From the NCBI GenBank assembly GCA_036244855.1, contig BQKZ01000039.1:73134-137133 (forward strand): a DNA stretch of 64,000 nt, given 5' to 3'. Position 1 is the stretch's first letter. The number at the start of each line of letters is the position of its first letter. The notes beneath the pieces were generated by a model. That model was not told the origin of the DNA. It ran no database searches and saw only the letters and a list, made by a program, of their open reading frames with translations. Positions 51,588-63,883 of the stretch are shown in pieces. The position numbers were made by a program, and so were the translations under genes. This DNA is from Temnopleurus reevesii (taxonomy: Eukaryota; Echinodermata; Echinoidea; Temnopleuroida; Temnopleuridae).

Positions 51588-51872
51588 ATAATTATATAGC
51601 GCTTTACTGTTTCTAAGCGCTATGTGCATTATCAACCGGCTATGGCACGGCTACCATTTGTGCTCATTGCATTCAAGGATTTTCTTCCTAGCGGTACCTA
51701 TTCACCTCACCTGGGATGAGTGCAGCACAATGTGGATACATTTCTCGCGGACGGAAAGTGTACGGTATGTATAACTGCTTCCAATTTGCAAAACATCATG
51801 TGTGGGATTCGAACCTACGATCTTTGGGTTGAAAGGCGAGAGTCAGAACCACTACACCACAACGCCTCCACG
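51588..51872 (-). mobile_element. tRNA-derived SINE, family 1, near full length
   Basis: Minus-strand copy. A box TGGTGTAGTGG (51849-51859), B box GGTTCGAATCC (51805-51815), body with CAGGTGAGGTGAATAGGTAC, and an end with AGCGCTATATAA. It has a small internal insertion relative to the 12025 copy. Confidence 0.92.
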
Positions 51873-51901
51873 GATCGTGATATAGTTGTTTTCGAAAACA
51901 T

Positions 51902-52163
51902 AACCATGTTAGGCCAACTCACACCTTTGCGTTTTAGCCTGCATCGGGCCAGCGTATTTGAAAATTAAAAATGCTCCCTGGACGCATAAAGACGCAGGTC
52001 ATACGGTGGACTGACTTTCGGCGTACGCTACTTGAGCGCAAGCCGAACGTCAGTCCACCGTCTGATCAGCGTATACAGTGCGTTCGGAGAGCGTTTTAGA
52101 TATTCAAACACGCTGGACTGACGCAGGCTAAAATGCAAAGGTGTGAATCGGCCTAACATGGTT
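51902..52163. mobile_element. 262 bp foldback element, family A, copy 1
   Basis: The element is one imperfect palindrome from AACCATGTTAGGCC to GGCCTAACATGGTT. ACACCTTTGCGTTTTAGCCTGC near the left end pairs with GCAGGCTAAAATGCAAAGGTGT near the right, and the centre pairs through GGTGGACTGAC / GTCAGTCCACC. No coding potential. Confidence 0.93.
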
Positions 52164-53042
52164 TATGGCTCACTCAAGCAGTGGGAACAGACTAGATCTT
52201 TCTCTGTAGTGTTGACATTAACTCATCCCGGATAGTGAACGGATATAGAACTAGTCCCCAGTGACGAGGGATGATTGGAAAATTGGAAGCAGCTACATGC
52301 ACTTTCATTGGACGAGGATGCGTTTGGTACGGGTTCATGGTTTCACACGGGAAATGATCTTGGTGTAATGAGTCTGTGCCGATGATGAGTGCCTGTCATT
52401 TCGGTTTCAGTGTCATGAGCGTTCGAGATTTCCCGCCAAAAAGAAGACAACTCAATTCTGGAGGGTGTTTGATAAAGGCGGGTGCAGAGTAAAGGACTAA
52501 ATTGTGATTATTGTCCAGATATACAAGTGCAAAAAACATTGCCAATTGACAAAATGCAGAAGTAATTATATATTAAAAAGACCATGTATTAATTTGAATG
52601 AGTTTATTGTCAATTCGGTTGCCTTTTAGACTGATATAGCAATACTCGCATCTAAGCGCAGCTAGACACGACAGTCTTCGTCAACCCATGGTTGGGTGTC
52701 AAGCAATTGTTACCCAACCCATCGTTCCATTTCAAACTACAGGGCCGGATCCAGAAGTGGGAGGGGGTGGAGGTGGGGGCACATGGGCCCCCTAAAGTTC
52801 GGAGATGAATTATTTTTGGCTCCATTTCTCCCTTTATTAAGCTTAACTACTTAAAATCTCGAGAAGCAATCCATGAAAAGACCCTAAAATGACAGGAAAA
52901 CACATCTGCGCTCGTCTACGATTCAGAATTTTCTCGGGGAGGCCCCAAGACACCGCCCCAGCCCGCTATGGTGTCGAGCCTCGCTTCGGTGTTTGCACTT
53001 GATTTTGTTGCCCTATGGCTCCTGTGCCCCCCCCCCCCCCCC
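52164..53042. other. Intergenic, ends in a C-run at the gap
   Basis: No gene. A GGGCCGGATCCAGAAGTGGG stretch at 52742 and C-rich sequence lead into the gap. Confidence 0.4.
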
Positions 53043-53187
53043 NNNNNNNNNNNNNNNNNNNNNNNNNNNNNNNNNNNNNNNNNNNNNNNNNNNNNNNNNN
53101 NNNNNNNNNNNNNNNNNNNNNNNNNNNNNNNNNNNNNNNNNNNNNNNNNNNNNNNNNNNNNNNNNNNNNNNNNNNNNNNNNNNNNNN
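53043..53187. other. Assembly gap of 145 N within a C-run
   Basis: Undetermined bases flanked on both sides by poly(C). Confidence 1.
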
Positions 53188-55028
53188 CCCCCCCCCCCCG
53201 CCCCCTTAATTTTGTTTAATATTCTCCTGACTCCACAGACAAAATACACATTCCGGTTAATCAAATTTTCGAATAAACGTAAATATTGTTGCCAAAATAT
53301 TTTCTTCTCGATCTTGGTACCACATGGTGTTTTCTCGTCATCTGTAATAATCTACCAAAATTTGGCGACCTGTTTATCGCGTTCATTATCCTCTTTGCAT
53401 CTTTGCATGGCGTCCAATGTTTATTTAGTTAATGAGGAAAAGGAAAATAGTCTGTTACCATGGCAGCACCGTTGGCATTGTGACAATATAATAAGCTAAC
53501 CTGTCTTCCCTTATTAGATAATTAAACATCTCAATTTATTAGCACCTATTGGAAACGTTTATTGAGGCGTTACTAAGAATTTCATCTCGATTTGGAACGA
53601 GATTTATTTTGTTATTTTCCTCCAAATGTCTTCTTAGCCAAATCGGCAGTACAAATAAAATAATATTGTGTCTTGAGGACTACATAACTATTTACTCATA
53701 AAAGAATTTTTAAAGCTGTTTTTAGATGTTTTGATGTTGCAATTGCAAAGGTATAAGCCTAGACTAGCCATAGGATTTGTAAAGTTCCATATCAACTAGA
53801 ATAAGACCCAAGATCCTGAACTGACATGCTTGACACACCGGAACTAATTATTGTTTTATTATTCTCGACCAACTTGCTTATAAAGATAATCCTTCCTCTA
53901 CTATTTTTTTTTCATATTTCATGCATTGGAATTTGTAATTGGAATTGTATGCCTTTGATTTTAATATTATGTTATCATAGTATGCAATACGTTTCCTGAA
54001 ATTTTGGGTTGTTGTTTTGTGATTCATTGTAAGAATATGATATTAATGAATCGGATTATTTTAATATTTCTATTATTTAATACTGAAGAAAATCAAATAA
54101 ATTCAAATCAAATCAAATCAAATTCAATAAAAGTTGAAACCCATTTCGGACACAAATCACAATTTGAGTTGCAGGCTATTGTAATACTTTGACCAATCTA
54201 CTGTATAGGTGAACATCACTTTAATACCTTGCGCTGCAATACGGTCTGCTTCTCTGCTTTCAGACTAATATAGTCAAACTATTTCTCACTTCAATCTAGA
54301 GACATTTAACATAACTCTATTTTCCTCAAACCACCTACCTTAACTATTACGGGTGCGTGGCCAAGGTTGCACTTGAACGCCGAGGGGGAGACCAATTTTC
54401 TCTTTTTTATCTCTCTTTTTTTTTTTTATTGGAGCGCATCCTTCCTTCCCTGTGGTTTACAATGACTTTCGCCGATGTTAAAGTTTTTCTCCCTCATTAT
54501 ACGAGGGTTGTTGTTGTTGTTGTTATCATTTTCCATATGAGAATAAGAAATTAAAATACAAACACAAAGTCAATATACAAAATCGAATGAGAAAGAAAAT
54601 AATCATAATACACATAGATGAACAAATAATAGTAATTGCCTGGAAGTTCTACTCAGAGCGACTTACAAAGTCGCTCTGGTCTTCCTAGAGCTCCAGATTA
54701 ATTGATTTGGTGCCCACCCCCTCTGCCTCTCCCTGGCTTCACGCCTGTATTGATAACACAAAATGTGCAAAGTAACATGAGTTCCTCTTCATCTATTCAT
54801 ATTCCCACCCCTTGCATCCAAAGAAGGAACATTTGTTTTTCATAATTCCGATCTAAACATTTCGAGTCTGGAAGGATTTATTATGACAACATGACCGCTC
54901 TATTTCCTAACATCTGCAACATCTTTACACCTGGGAGTAATCCTGATTCGTTTCTTTCTTTCCTTTCTCTTCCTCCTCTCTCCCTTTCTCTTCCTTCTCA
55001 GATGACTTTCACTTCAGTCTCACTGATC
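53188..55028. other. Intergenic, no gene; AATCA-type short repeat
   Basis: (AAATC)n-like run at 54088-54125, similar to one at 63765-63785. Such runs often end LINE or SINE copies, but no body was recognised. Confidence 0.4.
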
Positions 55029-55562
55029 TTAAAGAAGAGTCTACCCAAAAATGATAATTTTTTTTTTAACAGAAGCAGAAAAAATTGGTGAGGAAAATCG
55101 GACAAGTAATAAAAAAAAAAGTTATGAATCTTTAAAGATTTGAGAAAATGGGAAAATCAGTGTAAATTTCCAGAGTTGCTGCCATTTTGATGACATCATG
55201 GGTGCACAACTAACCAGAGTTTTCATTACAAATATGGTCCAAAATTTCTCATTTTTACAGAAAGTTGCAAAGTTAACATGCAAAAAGTGGATCTACATAT
55301 CTATCATAAAGATATCCTACGGTTAAAGTTTTGAGGAAATCATATTTTTTGGGGAAAAAGTAACATTTTATGACATTGATATGAATGTAATAAATGGTCA
55401 GTTGGGCACCTATGATGTCATCAGTTGCCAATTTGTCTAAATATATAAACATTCATAACTTTCTTATTAGTTGTCCAAATTTTCTCAAACTTGTTTTGTT
55501 CTGTTCATCTATTTCTTCTGTCCTTTTGAAGAAATATTGTTTTGGGGTAGACTCTCCTTTGA
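55029..55562. mobile_element. ~535 bp TTAA-type MITE, copy 2
   Basis: Ends TTAAAGAAGAGTCTACCC and GGGGTAGACTCTCCTTTGAA. Aligns with 41514-42082 throughout, with an internal deletion. Confidence 0.87.
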
Positions 55563-55748
55563 AAGACGCGTCCTTTTTTTCATCCGAATTTCATTTTGTT
55601 TTGTACAAAAATGAGCAGCTATGACATGTATGAGGGGGTTATGAACAAGGCACGAGTCTGTAAACGTGCTGCTTAGCGACGGCATGAACTGAGCAATTTG
55701 TTGATCTTATTTCACGCCTTTTTTTAACCTTCTCTTTTTTAATCACGG

Positions 55749-56005
55749 TAAAGGCCGACTCACACCTTTGCGTTTTTATCCTGCGTCAGCCCAGCTATAA
55801 CGGGCAGTATTTTGAAGAAAAAAAATCGCTCTCTAGACGCAAAAAGACGCACGTCGACCTTCGTTAGGTGTACGCTTCCTGAACGCAGGTCGAACGTCAT
55901 TCCACCGTCTAATCCGAGTATACTGTGCGCCAGGGGAGCGTTTTCATTTTTCAAAAACCGCTAGGCCAATGCAGGCTAAAACACAAAGGTGTGAATTGGT
56001 CTTAA
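55749..56005. mobile_element. Foldback element, family A, copy 2
   Basis: GTAAAGGCCGACTCACACCT ... AGGTGTGAATTGGTCTTAAC, with the same central ACGTCATTCCACCGTCTAAT region as copy 1. Left and right halves pair along most of their length. Confidence 0.9.
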
Positions 56006-56364
56006 CATTCATATGCTCATGATATTAACGCCTACTTAACCACATTTTAATACATTCATTCATGTGATATATTCATGTGATGTGATCTATTTTCCACAAG
56101 GAGCTACAATCTCTGTAGCAGCTAAATTTCATACAATTTCATTCAATTTGATATCATTTTGGTCATGCTAAAAGACAGTCGGTCATAAAATTATGTAAAC
56201 ATGGGAAAATTATAGAAAGGGTGTATCTTTGGTGAATTGTATGTCAATAAAGAAAAAAAGGCACAGAAATGACTGCTTTTATACAAAGGATCCTCAAATC
56301 AATGTTTTTCAACTGAAAAAATAACATAACACGTCCACATCAACCATTGTCTTCCTAAATGCCA

Positions 56365-56544
56365 GGGGCCGATTGCTCGAAATGGTCTTAGCTATCCCCT
56401 TCATGCTAAGGCGTCTGAAGTTCTTGCGCCACCCTCTTAACATAGTCGTATCGACGCTAATGTCTATGTTACGAGGATGGCACAAGAAGTTCAGACGTCT
56501 TAGCATAAAGAGGATAGCTAAGACCGTTTCGAGCAATCGGCCCC
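56365..56544. mobile_element. 180 bp near-perfect foldback element
   Basis: The left end GGGGCCGATTGCTCGAAATG and right end GTTTCGAGCAATCGGCCCC are inverted. Arms of about 80 bp pair with few mismatches around a short centre near 56453. Confidence 0.92.
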
Positions 56545-56984
56545 AGGCTACTGGGGCATTCTCTCCTACAGACTGATCCCACCCTATTGGCATACAGTAT
56601 ACTGAATTCAATTCAATTCAATACCAAATCTATATTTCATTTCCAAAACAAATATTATTCCAGAGTATGAAGATTCAGAAAATTTGCAAAATTTAAGATT
56701 TTGTTTTGTACAGTTGAGATTGAGAGATATAGCCTTCAAATATCAGATCTCAAACGAAATAAGAGAGTGACAGTAACAATTTTGTTGAAGCGGTTTGGGA
56801 GCAGGGTGGGGCCAGTCTGTTGGTGTGACTCTCCTATAATTTGATACACTCTTCAATAATGTCATGATTGTCTTACTTGTCTCTCCCCGAGGGGGTAGGG
56901 GCTGACTTGATGATGTACATGGGTGGGGCACTTATTACCTCCTTCATAATATTCATTACAATCCTCAAGAAACCTGAGCTCTTC

Positions 56985-57259
56985 GTCTCTAGTTCTTTCT
57001 TTCACTCTGTCTATCTCTTTTCTCTCTCTTTCATGCTCTTCCTTCCTCTGTCCCTCTCTCCCTCATCCACTCTATCTCATATCTCTCTCTCTCTCTCTCT
57101 CCCTCTCCATTTCACTCTCTCTCTGCCTCTCTCTCTTTCCCTCTCTCTCCGTCTCTCCCCTAACCCCCCCCCCCTCTCTCTACCCTCCTCTCTCTCTCTC
57201 TCTCTATCTCTCACTCTATCTCCTTCTCTCTTTTTTCCTCTCTCTCCGTCCCTCCCTCT

Positions 57260-57315
<56 letters not shown>

Positions 57316-57395
57316 TCTATCTGTCTGCCTGTCTCTGACTCTTCCCTATCCCTATCCCCCCTCTCTCTCTGTTTTTCTATTCTCACTATCACTCT
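56985..57395. repeat. CT-rich microsatellite
   Basis: About 400 bp of (CT)n with CCCT, GT and C-run interruptions; pure near 57261-57311. The Ser/Leu-rich frame is a repeat translation. Confidence 0.95.
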
Positions 57396-57803
57396 TTCTT
57401 AAACGGATGCACTACACAATCACGACTGAATTAGGATACGAAGTTCATCATCAGGATCATAGTATTTATACGCCCATTTTTCCGGCTATACTTTGCACGG
57501 ATCACTTCAGCATTTGTGAAGTAAGAAAGAAAAAGAATGGAATTTAATATCGACATTTTTGCCGTCTGACGATTCACCGTAGACAGATCCGTTATGAACC
57601 CTTTCACATCGGGTATTTTCTGATGGAGTTATAATGAGCAAACCTCTCGAAATATCATTTTATCGTTCAATAAAGACAATCAAATAGGCCTAGATAAACT
57701 GTAAAAAACTCAAGCAAAATCGGTTTGTTTTTTTCTTAATAAAAAAAGAAACTGTGAAATACTGTACACATATCTTTCAGAATTTGAATACATTATAACT
57801 TAT

Positions 57804-57937
57804 GGGGCCTGTAACATAAAAGAGGTGCAATTAATCTTGCAATTAATTGCATCTCTTTGGTACACATTTTGCCATATACCGTAATTATAATAAATATTTA
57901 TGGTAAGTTTAATCGCATCTTTTATGTTACAGGCCCC
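57804..57937. mobile_element. 134 bp foldback element
   Basis: GGGGCCTGTAACATAAAAGA pairs with TCTTTTATGTTACAGGCCCC across an AT-rich interior containing a second short palindrome (TTGCAATTAATTGCA-like). Confidence 0.88.
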
Positions 57938-59330
57938 AGAACGGACTGTACAATGCTGCTCAAACTTTCGCAGTTTCCTCATTGTGTTTAGTTCATTCAA
58001 TAAGAAAATGCTGATTTCAGGGTTTTTTAAAGGGTTACAATTATACAAATACAAGTTGATCTTTGGGGATGTACAGAACACTGAACACTATTCGGCAAAT
58101 GATCATTGCCCATTTATTTGAAAGAACATACATACATTTTTATACAATTTTAGATATTATTTTTTTTCATGAAATGTTCTTCTAATAAAATGTGAAAGGG
58201 ATTCCAGTATATGAACAAAAAATAATATATCCAGCCGTTTCATTGTCTGCAATTCAAGACGAGTGTTTCTGGGAGGGCCTTCCATCTTAAGCTGAAAGAA
58301 GAGGGTTTGGACCAAGTCAAGCATTACCTGACGTCAAAGATAGCCATGACAAAAAGAAGATTTTCTTTCACCTCATGAATATGAATTACATGCCTCCAAT
58401 TTGATATTATTGATGTGTTGGACTGAAATTGCATTTAAAGTTAATCAAGGAATTTCATCAAAATTTAAATCGTTCTTTTACACTTCAAGTCAGGCTTCAA
58501 TACTTTTCAACACTATATATCGAGATAATTCGTTTAGGTGAAAAGCGAGCTTATCATTATGAAGAAATTGCCCCATTAAGCTAAGTGCATGGCGTTTTAA
58601 TTGTTCGCCAATTATGAAAATGAGATATCTCTTCCTTTGATGAAAGAAAATGAATAGTTTTTAATCTCATAATTCATTCTTTTCGAAACCTGCATGCATT
58701 TTGGGATGATGAAATATTGAATTTACATTCATCATAGGCTGATACGTGAAAAGAGTAGAAGACAATTTTGAACAGAAATTGGCAAGAACGTAAATGTTGT
58801 AAATAATTTCTTTGACAAATATTAGTTGCTTGACGCTTCAAAGAATCGAGTCTATAGGAAACGGATGCCTGTTGACATGCTGGTCTAAGAGACCGTCAAT
58901 CAAGATAATTAGTTGGTTTTCCAAATTTTGACGACGGGTTGTGAATGAAATAAAACGATGTGCGCATTTAATGATTAGCGCGAAACTGATCTGCGCAACA
59001 AAGGTAAAAGATGCAGATCGGTTGTCACACAAGTTCTAAGAAATGAATGTTNGGCTCGACTGTTAGCGTCACCTCTCAACAAATTTGGCTTCCCTTAGGA
59101 ACTGAGCTGAGCTGCCAATCACAGAAAAGAAGATCTTCACCCAAATGTTGGCGCCAATCTCCGCGATTTTAGCATCCCTTTTACCACAAATTTGACGCCC
59201 CCTTACACTGAGCCATAATATTGTTCTCAAAAATGAATGTTGTATATAATAAAGTTGCTCTCACGGATCTTCAATCTGAATTGATGAGCGGAAAAGAGGG
59301 ATAGAACAAATAATAGAGGGAACGTGGATT
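57938..59330. other. Intergenic, no gene
   Basis: Unique AT-rich sequence, a single N at 59052, then a patch with repeated GCGCC/GACGCCCCC phrases (59060-59220). Confidence 0.4.
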
Positions 59331-59385
59331 AAAAGAGAGAGAGACATAGAGAGAGAGAGAGAGAGAGGGGGGGGGGAGAAAAAAA
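59331..59385. repeat. GA microsatellite with G-run and A-run
   Basis: (GA)n followed by about 10 G and an A-run. Confidence 0.9.
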
Positions 59386-59806
59386 ACACAACAAAAAGGA
59401 AAACAGTATAACACGATATAAACTAATATTTAAAAAAAATCTAGAAAGCATGGGGGTATTAAAATAAGTTTTGACATCATTTTTTGCTTTCTGAGGAAAA
59501 GTCTGCTGATGAAACAACACAATTCCGCAAATTAACTCATTACCGGTTGCTATGGTAATAGATGAAACAAATAACACATTGAATGTTTTCATTTCGCAGA
59601 CTTTTCCCCTCTGATGTTTTAGCTTTTACCGCAAGATGATGATAAATGTATTTCCGTATTATTCCCTGATAGATGCGGAGAGATGGATGAATTAGGAAAA
59701 TTGACATTTTCCAGTTTTGTACATAGTAGGGATTTCTGTCAAATATTATTTCGTCTTTACAGAATTTTACGAATTCCCTTCTGAGCATATACCCACTGCC
59801 GAAGCT

Positions 59807-60326
59807 TTTAAAGCCCAAGTACAGTTTTGGTAAAGATGAAGAAATGTGAATTTTGGGGATATTTACCATGACATATAATTTTTATACACATTTTTAGACC
59901 ATAGCATATTTTCTTACGAACTGATTCTTTTGAAAATTTGAATTTGACCGTTAAATCATATTTAGCGCCCTCTCTTGGTTATAGCATTATTTTGCTCGTT
60001 ATCGAGCATATACAAAGTTATTTCCAAGATTTGACAATAGAATGATATAAAGATATACACAACAATAAAATCCTGAAATTTTCATCCAGTTCTGTGCATG
60101 AGAAGTCGTCCTTTATCAAAATAGAAAATATTGAATTAGTATCGGGGGACACGACGCTGAAATATTTTGCACATTTTAGGTTGTAGCTTTTCTAAAATTC
60201 TTTCATTTTTCGCATAATCTTTTGGGCAACATTTCCATGATACTATATTTCATATTATAAAGGTTTAACGACAAAATTTGGCGATAAAAATATTCGCTTT
60301 TACCAAAACTTTACTTGGGCTTTAAA
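59807..60326. mobile_element. ~520 bp TTAA-type MITE, copy 2
   Basis: TTTAAAGCCCAAGTACAGTT ... AAAACTTTACTTGGGCTTTAAA; full-length partner of 22344-22863. Both ends keep TTTAAA. Confidence 0.9.
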
Positions 60327-60654
60327 TCATTCTAAATCTCTGAGAGCTAAATTAGAACTTATGATGGAGAGCTGCCAGCTTTGTTTTGTATTTACTTTTT
60401 TTGTCGAATAATGTCACATTCTTTTCATCACTACCTTCTAATTAATCACATTGATTTTTTAAAACTTAAGTTGGCATTGTGTTTGTTCTTTGCTGTGTCT
60501 CTATTTGTTCCACATGTCCCAAAGACGACTGAGTAAGGCGGCAAATTTACACCAGTATTTCATACACGATACATTGAAAGCTAATAATATGAAATAAGCA
60601 AACTTTTGTCAAAATATAAAACTTAAAAAAAAAAAAAAACTCGATCCTTCATAT

Positions 60655-60930
60655 GTAAAGGCCAACTCAATCTTTTGCGTTTGTCGCTAGCAATCTACAC
60701 AACGTTCATAAGGCTCCGTCAACGCAGAAACACGAAACAAAACCCAGCTTATTTGACGTTAACGCGGGCGTACGTCGAGCGCTGGACGAACGTCCCCAAA
60801 GTTAGTCATCAATTAAAGTCTTTTCTCTGTATTTCGGCGTTCATCGAGCGTCATAAACGTTGCCAGTCAGACGTCGGGGAAATATTTCTGCAATTCACTC
60901 GACAATCGCTGAGTCGTGCCTCTTTTTCGG
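60655..60930. mobile_element. Possible degenerate family A foldback relative
   Basis: Starts GTAAAGGCCAACTCAATC and TTTTGCGTTT as in family A, with central GGCGTACGTCGAGCGCTGGA-like sequence, but no matching right end was found. Confidence 0.35.
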
Positions 60931-61284
60931 AATAAATCCACTCCAAAAATGGTTCGCATAGTTCTTTTCAACTCCTAAAAAGTTTATGACGTCATTCTAA
61001 GAGTGTCGCTCGCAACCTGAAAGAAATCATCTTTTCTCGAAATAACGGATAATCTCTAAAAACGCTAGAAAAGAGAAACGGGAAGAGGGCTGAACCACTC
61101 AGCAATAAAATCTGACAGTGATGAAAACATCTTCGTCAGCGTGTGAAATACGATCATGGTGATGCTTCGGCAAAGTCTGCATAATTTCAGCTTTATTGGG
61201 AAATTCTCGAAATATATTTTTCAAAGCCAAGAAAACTGTCATCACTCAGCGAGTCAGAAGGAGGATGTTGTAAGTGGGTGTACA

Positions 61285-61307
61285 GTGACGTCACTACAGT
61301 CACGTGA
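61285..61307. promoter_or_regulatory. CRE and E-box pair
   Basis: GTGACGTCAC (61285-61294) is a perfect CRE palindrome. Six bases on is TCACGTGA (61300-61307), a palindromic E-box. No gene start is seen near, so the role is a guess. Confidence 0.3.
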
Positions 61308-62755
61308 TGACCGATGTCACGCTTCGATGCAACATTCATGTATCGTGTGAACGAGATTGACAAGATTATTCTATTATGAAGATTGTGCTTCGCTTAGAAA
61401 ATTGGAATCGATGATGAGAGAGAATCGCTTAAAAATATATTACATATATATATATGTTACATTGTTGGGGCGTATTCCTGTCAATCGAAATATTTGTCTT
61501 GAAATGTGTTTTTCCCATTTTTACTTTTATTTTCGAATCAATTTTAAGGAAATGACATGGGAGACAAAATTAGAAATGAGCAATGGTTATTCAGGTAATG
61601 GAATATAATGTTCGAGGCGCCAACTATCAGACTATCATTTTGTTTTATTTTATTTCATTTATCTTCCACAATAACAGTCGATGATCATTACACAGAAGCA
61701 TATATGCCTACTGTGTAATATGTACATGTATAGTGAAAATATATAAAGTAATACCGTAATATAGGCCTAATAAAAATCGAAATAAGCTGCGTTGTGGTGG
61801 AAACCAAGAAAGCAGAGCTTGATAACAAGGTTTGCAAACGGGTTTCTCTGAAACAAAAGTTCTGTAGTTGATAATGAAAACTTATCATTCTTGTTAAAAT
61901 CCTTGAGATGATTTTTAGCGGGGCGGACTAAAAAACAACAACTGATAGCTGTAATATTCTGTTATAATGCTCTCCCAAAAAAAATCATAACCAAAATTAA
62001 TATATTCTTTATTTTCTCTAGCATATCGAAGAGTGTTAATGCTGTTTCAGCTCACAATCTTCCCTGAAATTCTGAGGAAATCAACCGACTGGACTTATAT
62101 TAACGGTGCATCCTCAAACGTATAACTCAAATCTACACTCTCTAAATTATGGGAAACGGGCGCCCAAGATTTTTCTTCTCTCGTTTTAAATCAAAGTGAA
62201 TTAACAATCTGGATTTCCTGAGAATACCGTAAGAACCTCTCGTATACACCTCAAGAGCAAATGATTTTCAATTACTGTTTTGCAATGTCATCAAGAAAAA
62301 AATAATAAGTATTTGAGAAAGCAAGAGGGCATGGGTTAGCAAGTGAATTACTTCGGAAAAGGGTTTAATTATTTTGAGCGTTGGATGAGGCGAAGTATAG
62401 GCGTAATTAATGTGAATAAACATGAACCCATACATCACACAAACTTTTCTAGCAAATGAATATATGATGCAATACACTCCGAGTGTTCTAGTTAGTAAAA
62501 TGTAGACAAGTAGCGGGGAGCCAATTATATTGGCAAACTGAAACTCTGTCAAACCCCAAAGAAACGTAGTCAAATTTGACTAGAATTAAAGTTGGCTCCG
62601 AGTTGACTACCTTCTTGGCATTTTTTTGTATAGTAGTATTGCTATATTTTACCTGAAAGGACCATTCTGTTTGAATAAAACGTCAAAAGAAATAGATAAT
62701 GAAAACAATTAACTATAGTTCGTTTCAAGAGTAAGAAATAGAAAAATAAAGCGAT
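61308..62755. other. Intergenic, no gene recognised
   Basis: A short TATATA run at 61443-61454. The 101-residue hydrophobic minus-strand frame at 62268-62573 has no recognised family and AT-driven composition. Confidence 0.4.
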
Positions 62756-62759
62756 AACG

Positions 62760-62774
62760 AGAGAGGGGAAGAGA

Positions 62775-62822
<48 letters not shown>

Positions 62823-62890
62823 GAGGGAGAGAGGGAGAGAGAAAGACATAAGGGAAGTATAGAGAGATAGAGGGGGAGAGGCGAGAGCTG
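62760..62890. repeat. GA microsatellite
   Basis: (GA)n, pure at about 62780-62818, with GGGAGA interruptions. Confidence 0.95.
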
Positions 62891-63245
62891 AAGAAAAGAA
62901 AATGAGACACGACGTCAACTGTCAACACAGAGCGTGGATGTTCGTCTCCTTAGAAACGTTACGTCACAACGTATACAATCAAGCTCATGAGTTTGTTTCT
63001 TATGTACGACCCGAAGCTAAACATTGTTTCTTTAAACAACATAACACACCCGTATCTTGTTTGAAACCAAATCAGAAAAGTTCATACAGAAAAGGACTCA
63101 TGATATATGAAAGAACATTCCAAGCTTTTGTGTTACCGTAAACTTGATATTTTGCTTGGGCAAAAAACAACAACAATAAAACAAAGAAACACAAACATTC
63201 GTCAATGGCCAATGCAGCCATGATTAAAATTTGGAAGTGGGAATT

Positions 63246-63470
63246 AAAGGCCGACTTACACATTTGCGTTTTCACCCTGCTTTGGTCCAGCATTTGCTTT
63301 TTGGACACACAAAGACGGAGGACAGGCGTTCGGCCTACGCTCCTCGAGCGCAAGCCTAACGTCAGTCCACCGTCTGACCTGCGTATACTGTGCGATTGGG
63401 GAGCGTATTTGATTTTAAAGAATGCTTGACCGGCACAGGTTAAAAACGCAAAGGTGTGAGACGGTCTTTA
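63246..63470. mobile_element. Foldback element, family A, copy 3
   Basis: AAAGGCCGACTTACACATTT ... AAAGGTGTGAGACGGTCTTT. The centre has CTCCTCGAGCGCAAGCC and GTCAGTCCACCGTCTGAC, shared with copy 1. Confidence 0.9.
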
Positions 63471-63883
63471 TGTTATAATCGGGGAATATGAACAGTTGCA
63501 ACGATGCAAAGCTGTCCTATACTGCTATAAAGTTAGGCCTAAATTTGCTAAGGTTTTCTTCATGACGTTCATAGTTTGACCGTACTCAACCCAACTATTT
63601 ATCTGCTGCGGTTCGCTAGCATTCATACCTCAATGCTTATACATTCCCCGTTCATGATTTATTGATATGGTTAAGATCACAATTTAGTGTTTAACCTTTT
63701 TACCATTGTTGCCACAATTAATGTATTACGCGCTTCTCAATGCAAACACATGAAACTGAAAATCATATCAAATCAAATCAAATTGAAGAAAATTAAACCA
63801 AATCAAAATCAAGGAAGCGTGGGAGGGTAAATTTGTCATGAGAAGGACAGCAATAAATCGTTTATGATCCAGATGATTGATGG

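Noticed and set aside
56868..57338. 156-residue Ser/Leu-rich frame
   Set aside because: Mostly the CT microsatellite; the first 40 residues match nothing recognised.
62268..62573. 101-residue hydrophobic minus-strand frame
   Set aside because: AT-driven hydrophobic composition, no family motif, no splice or start context.
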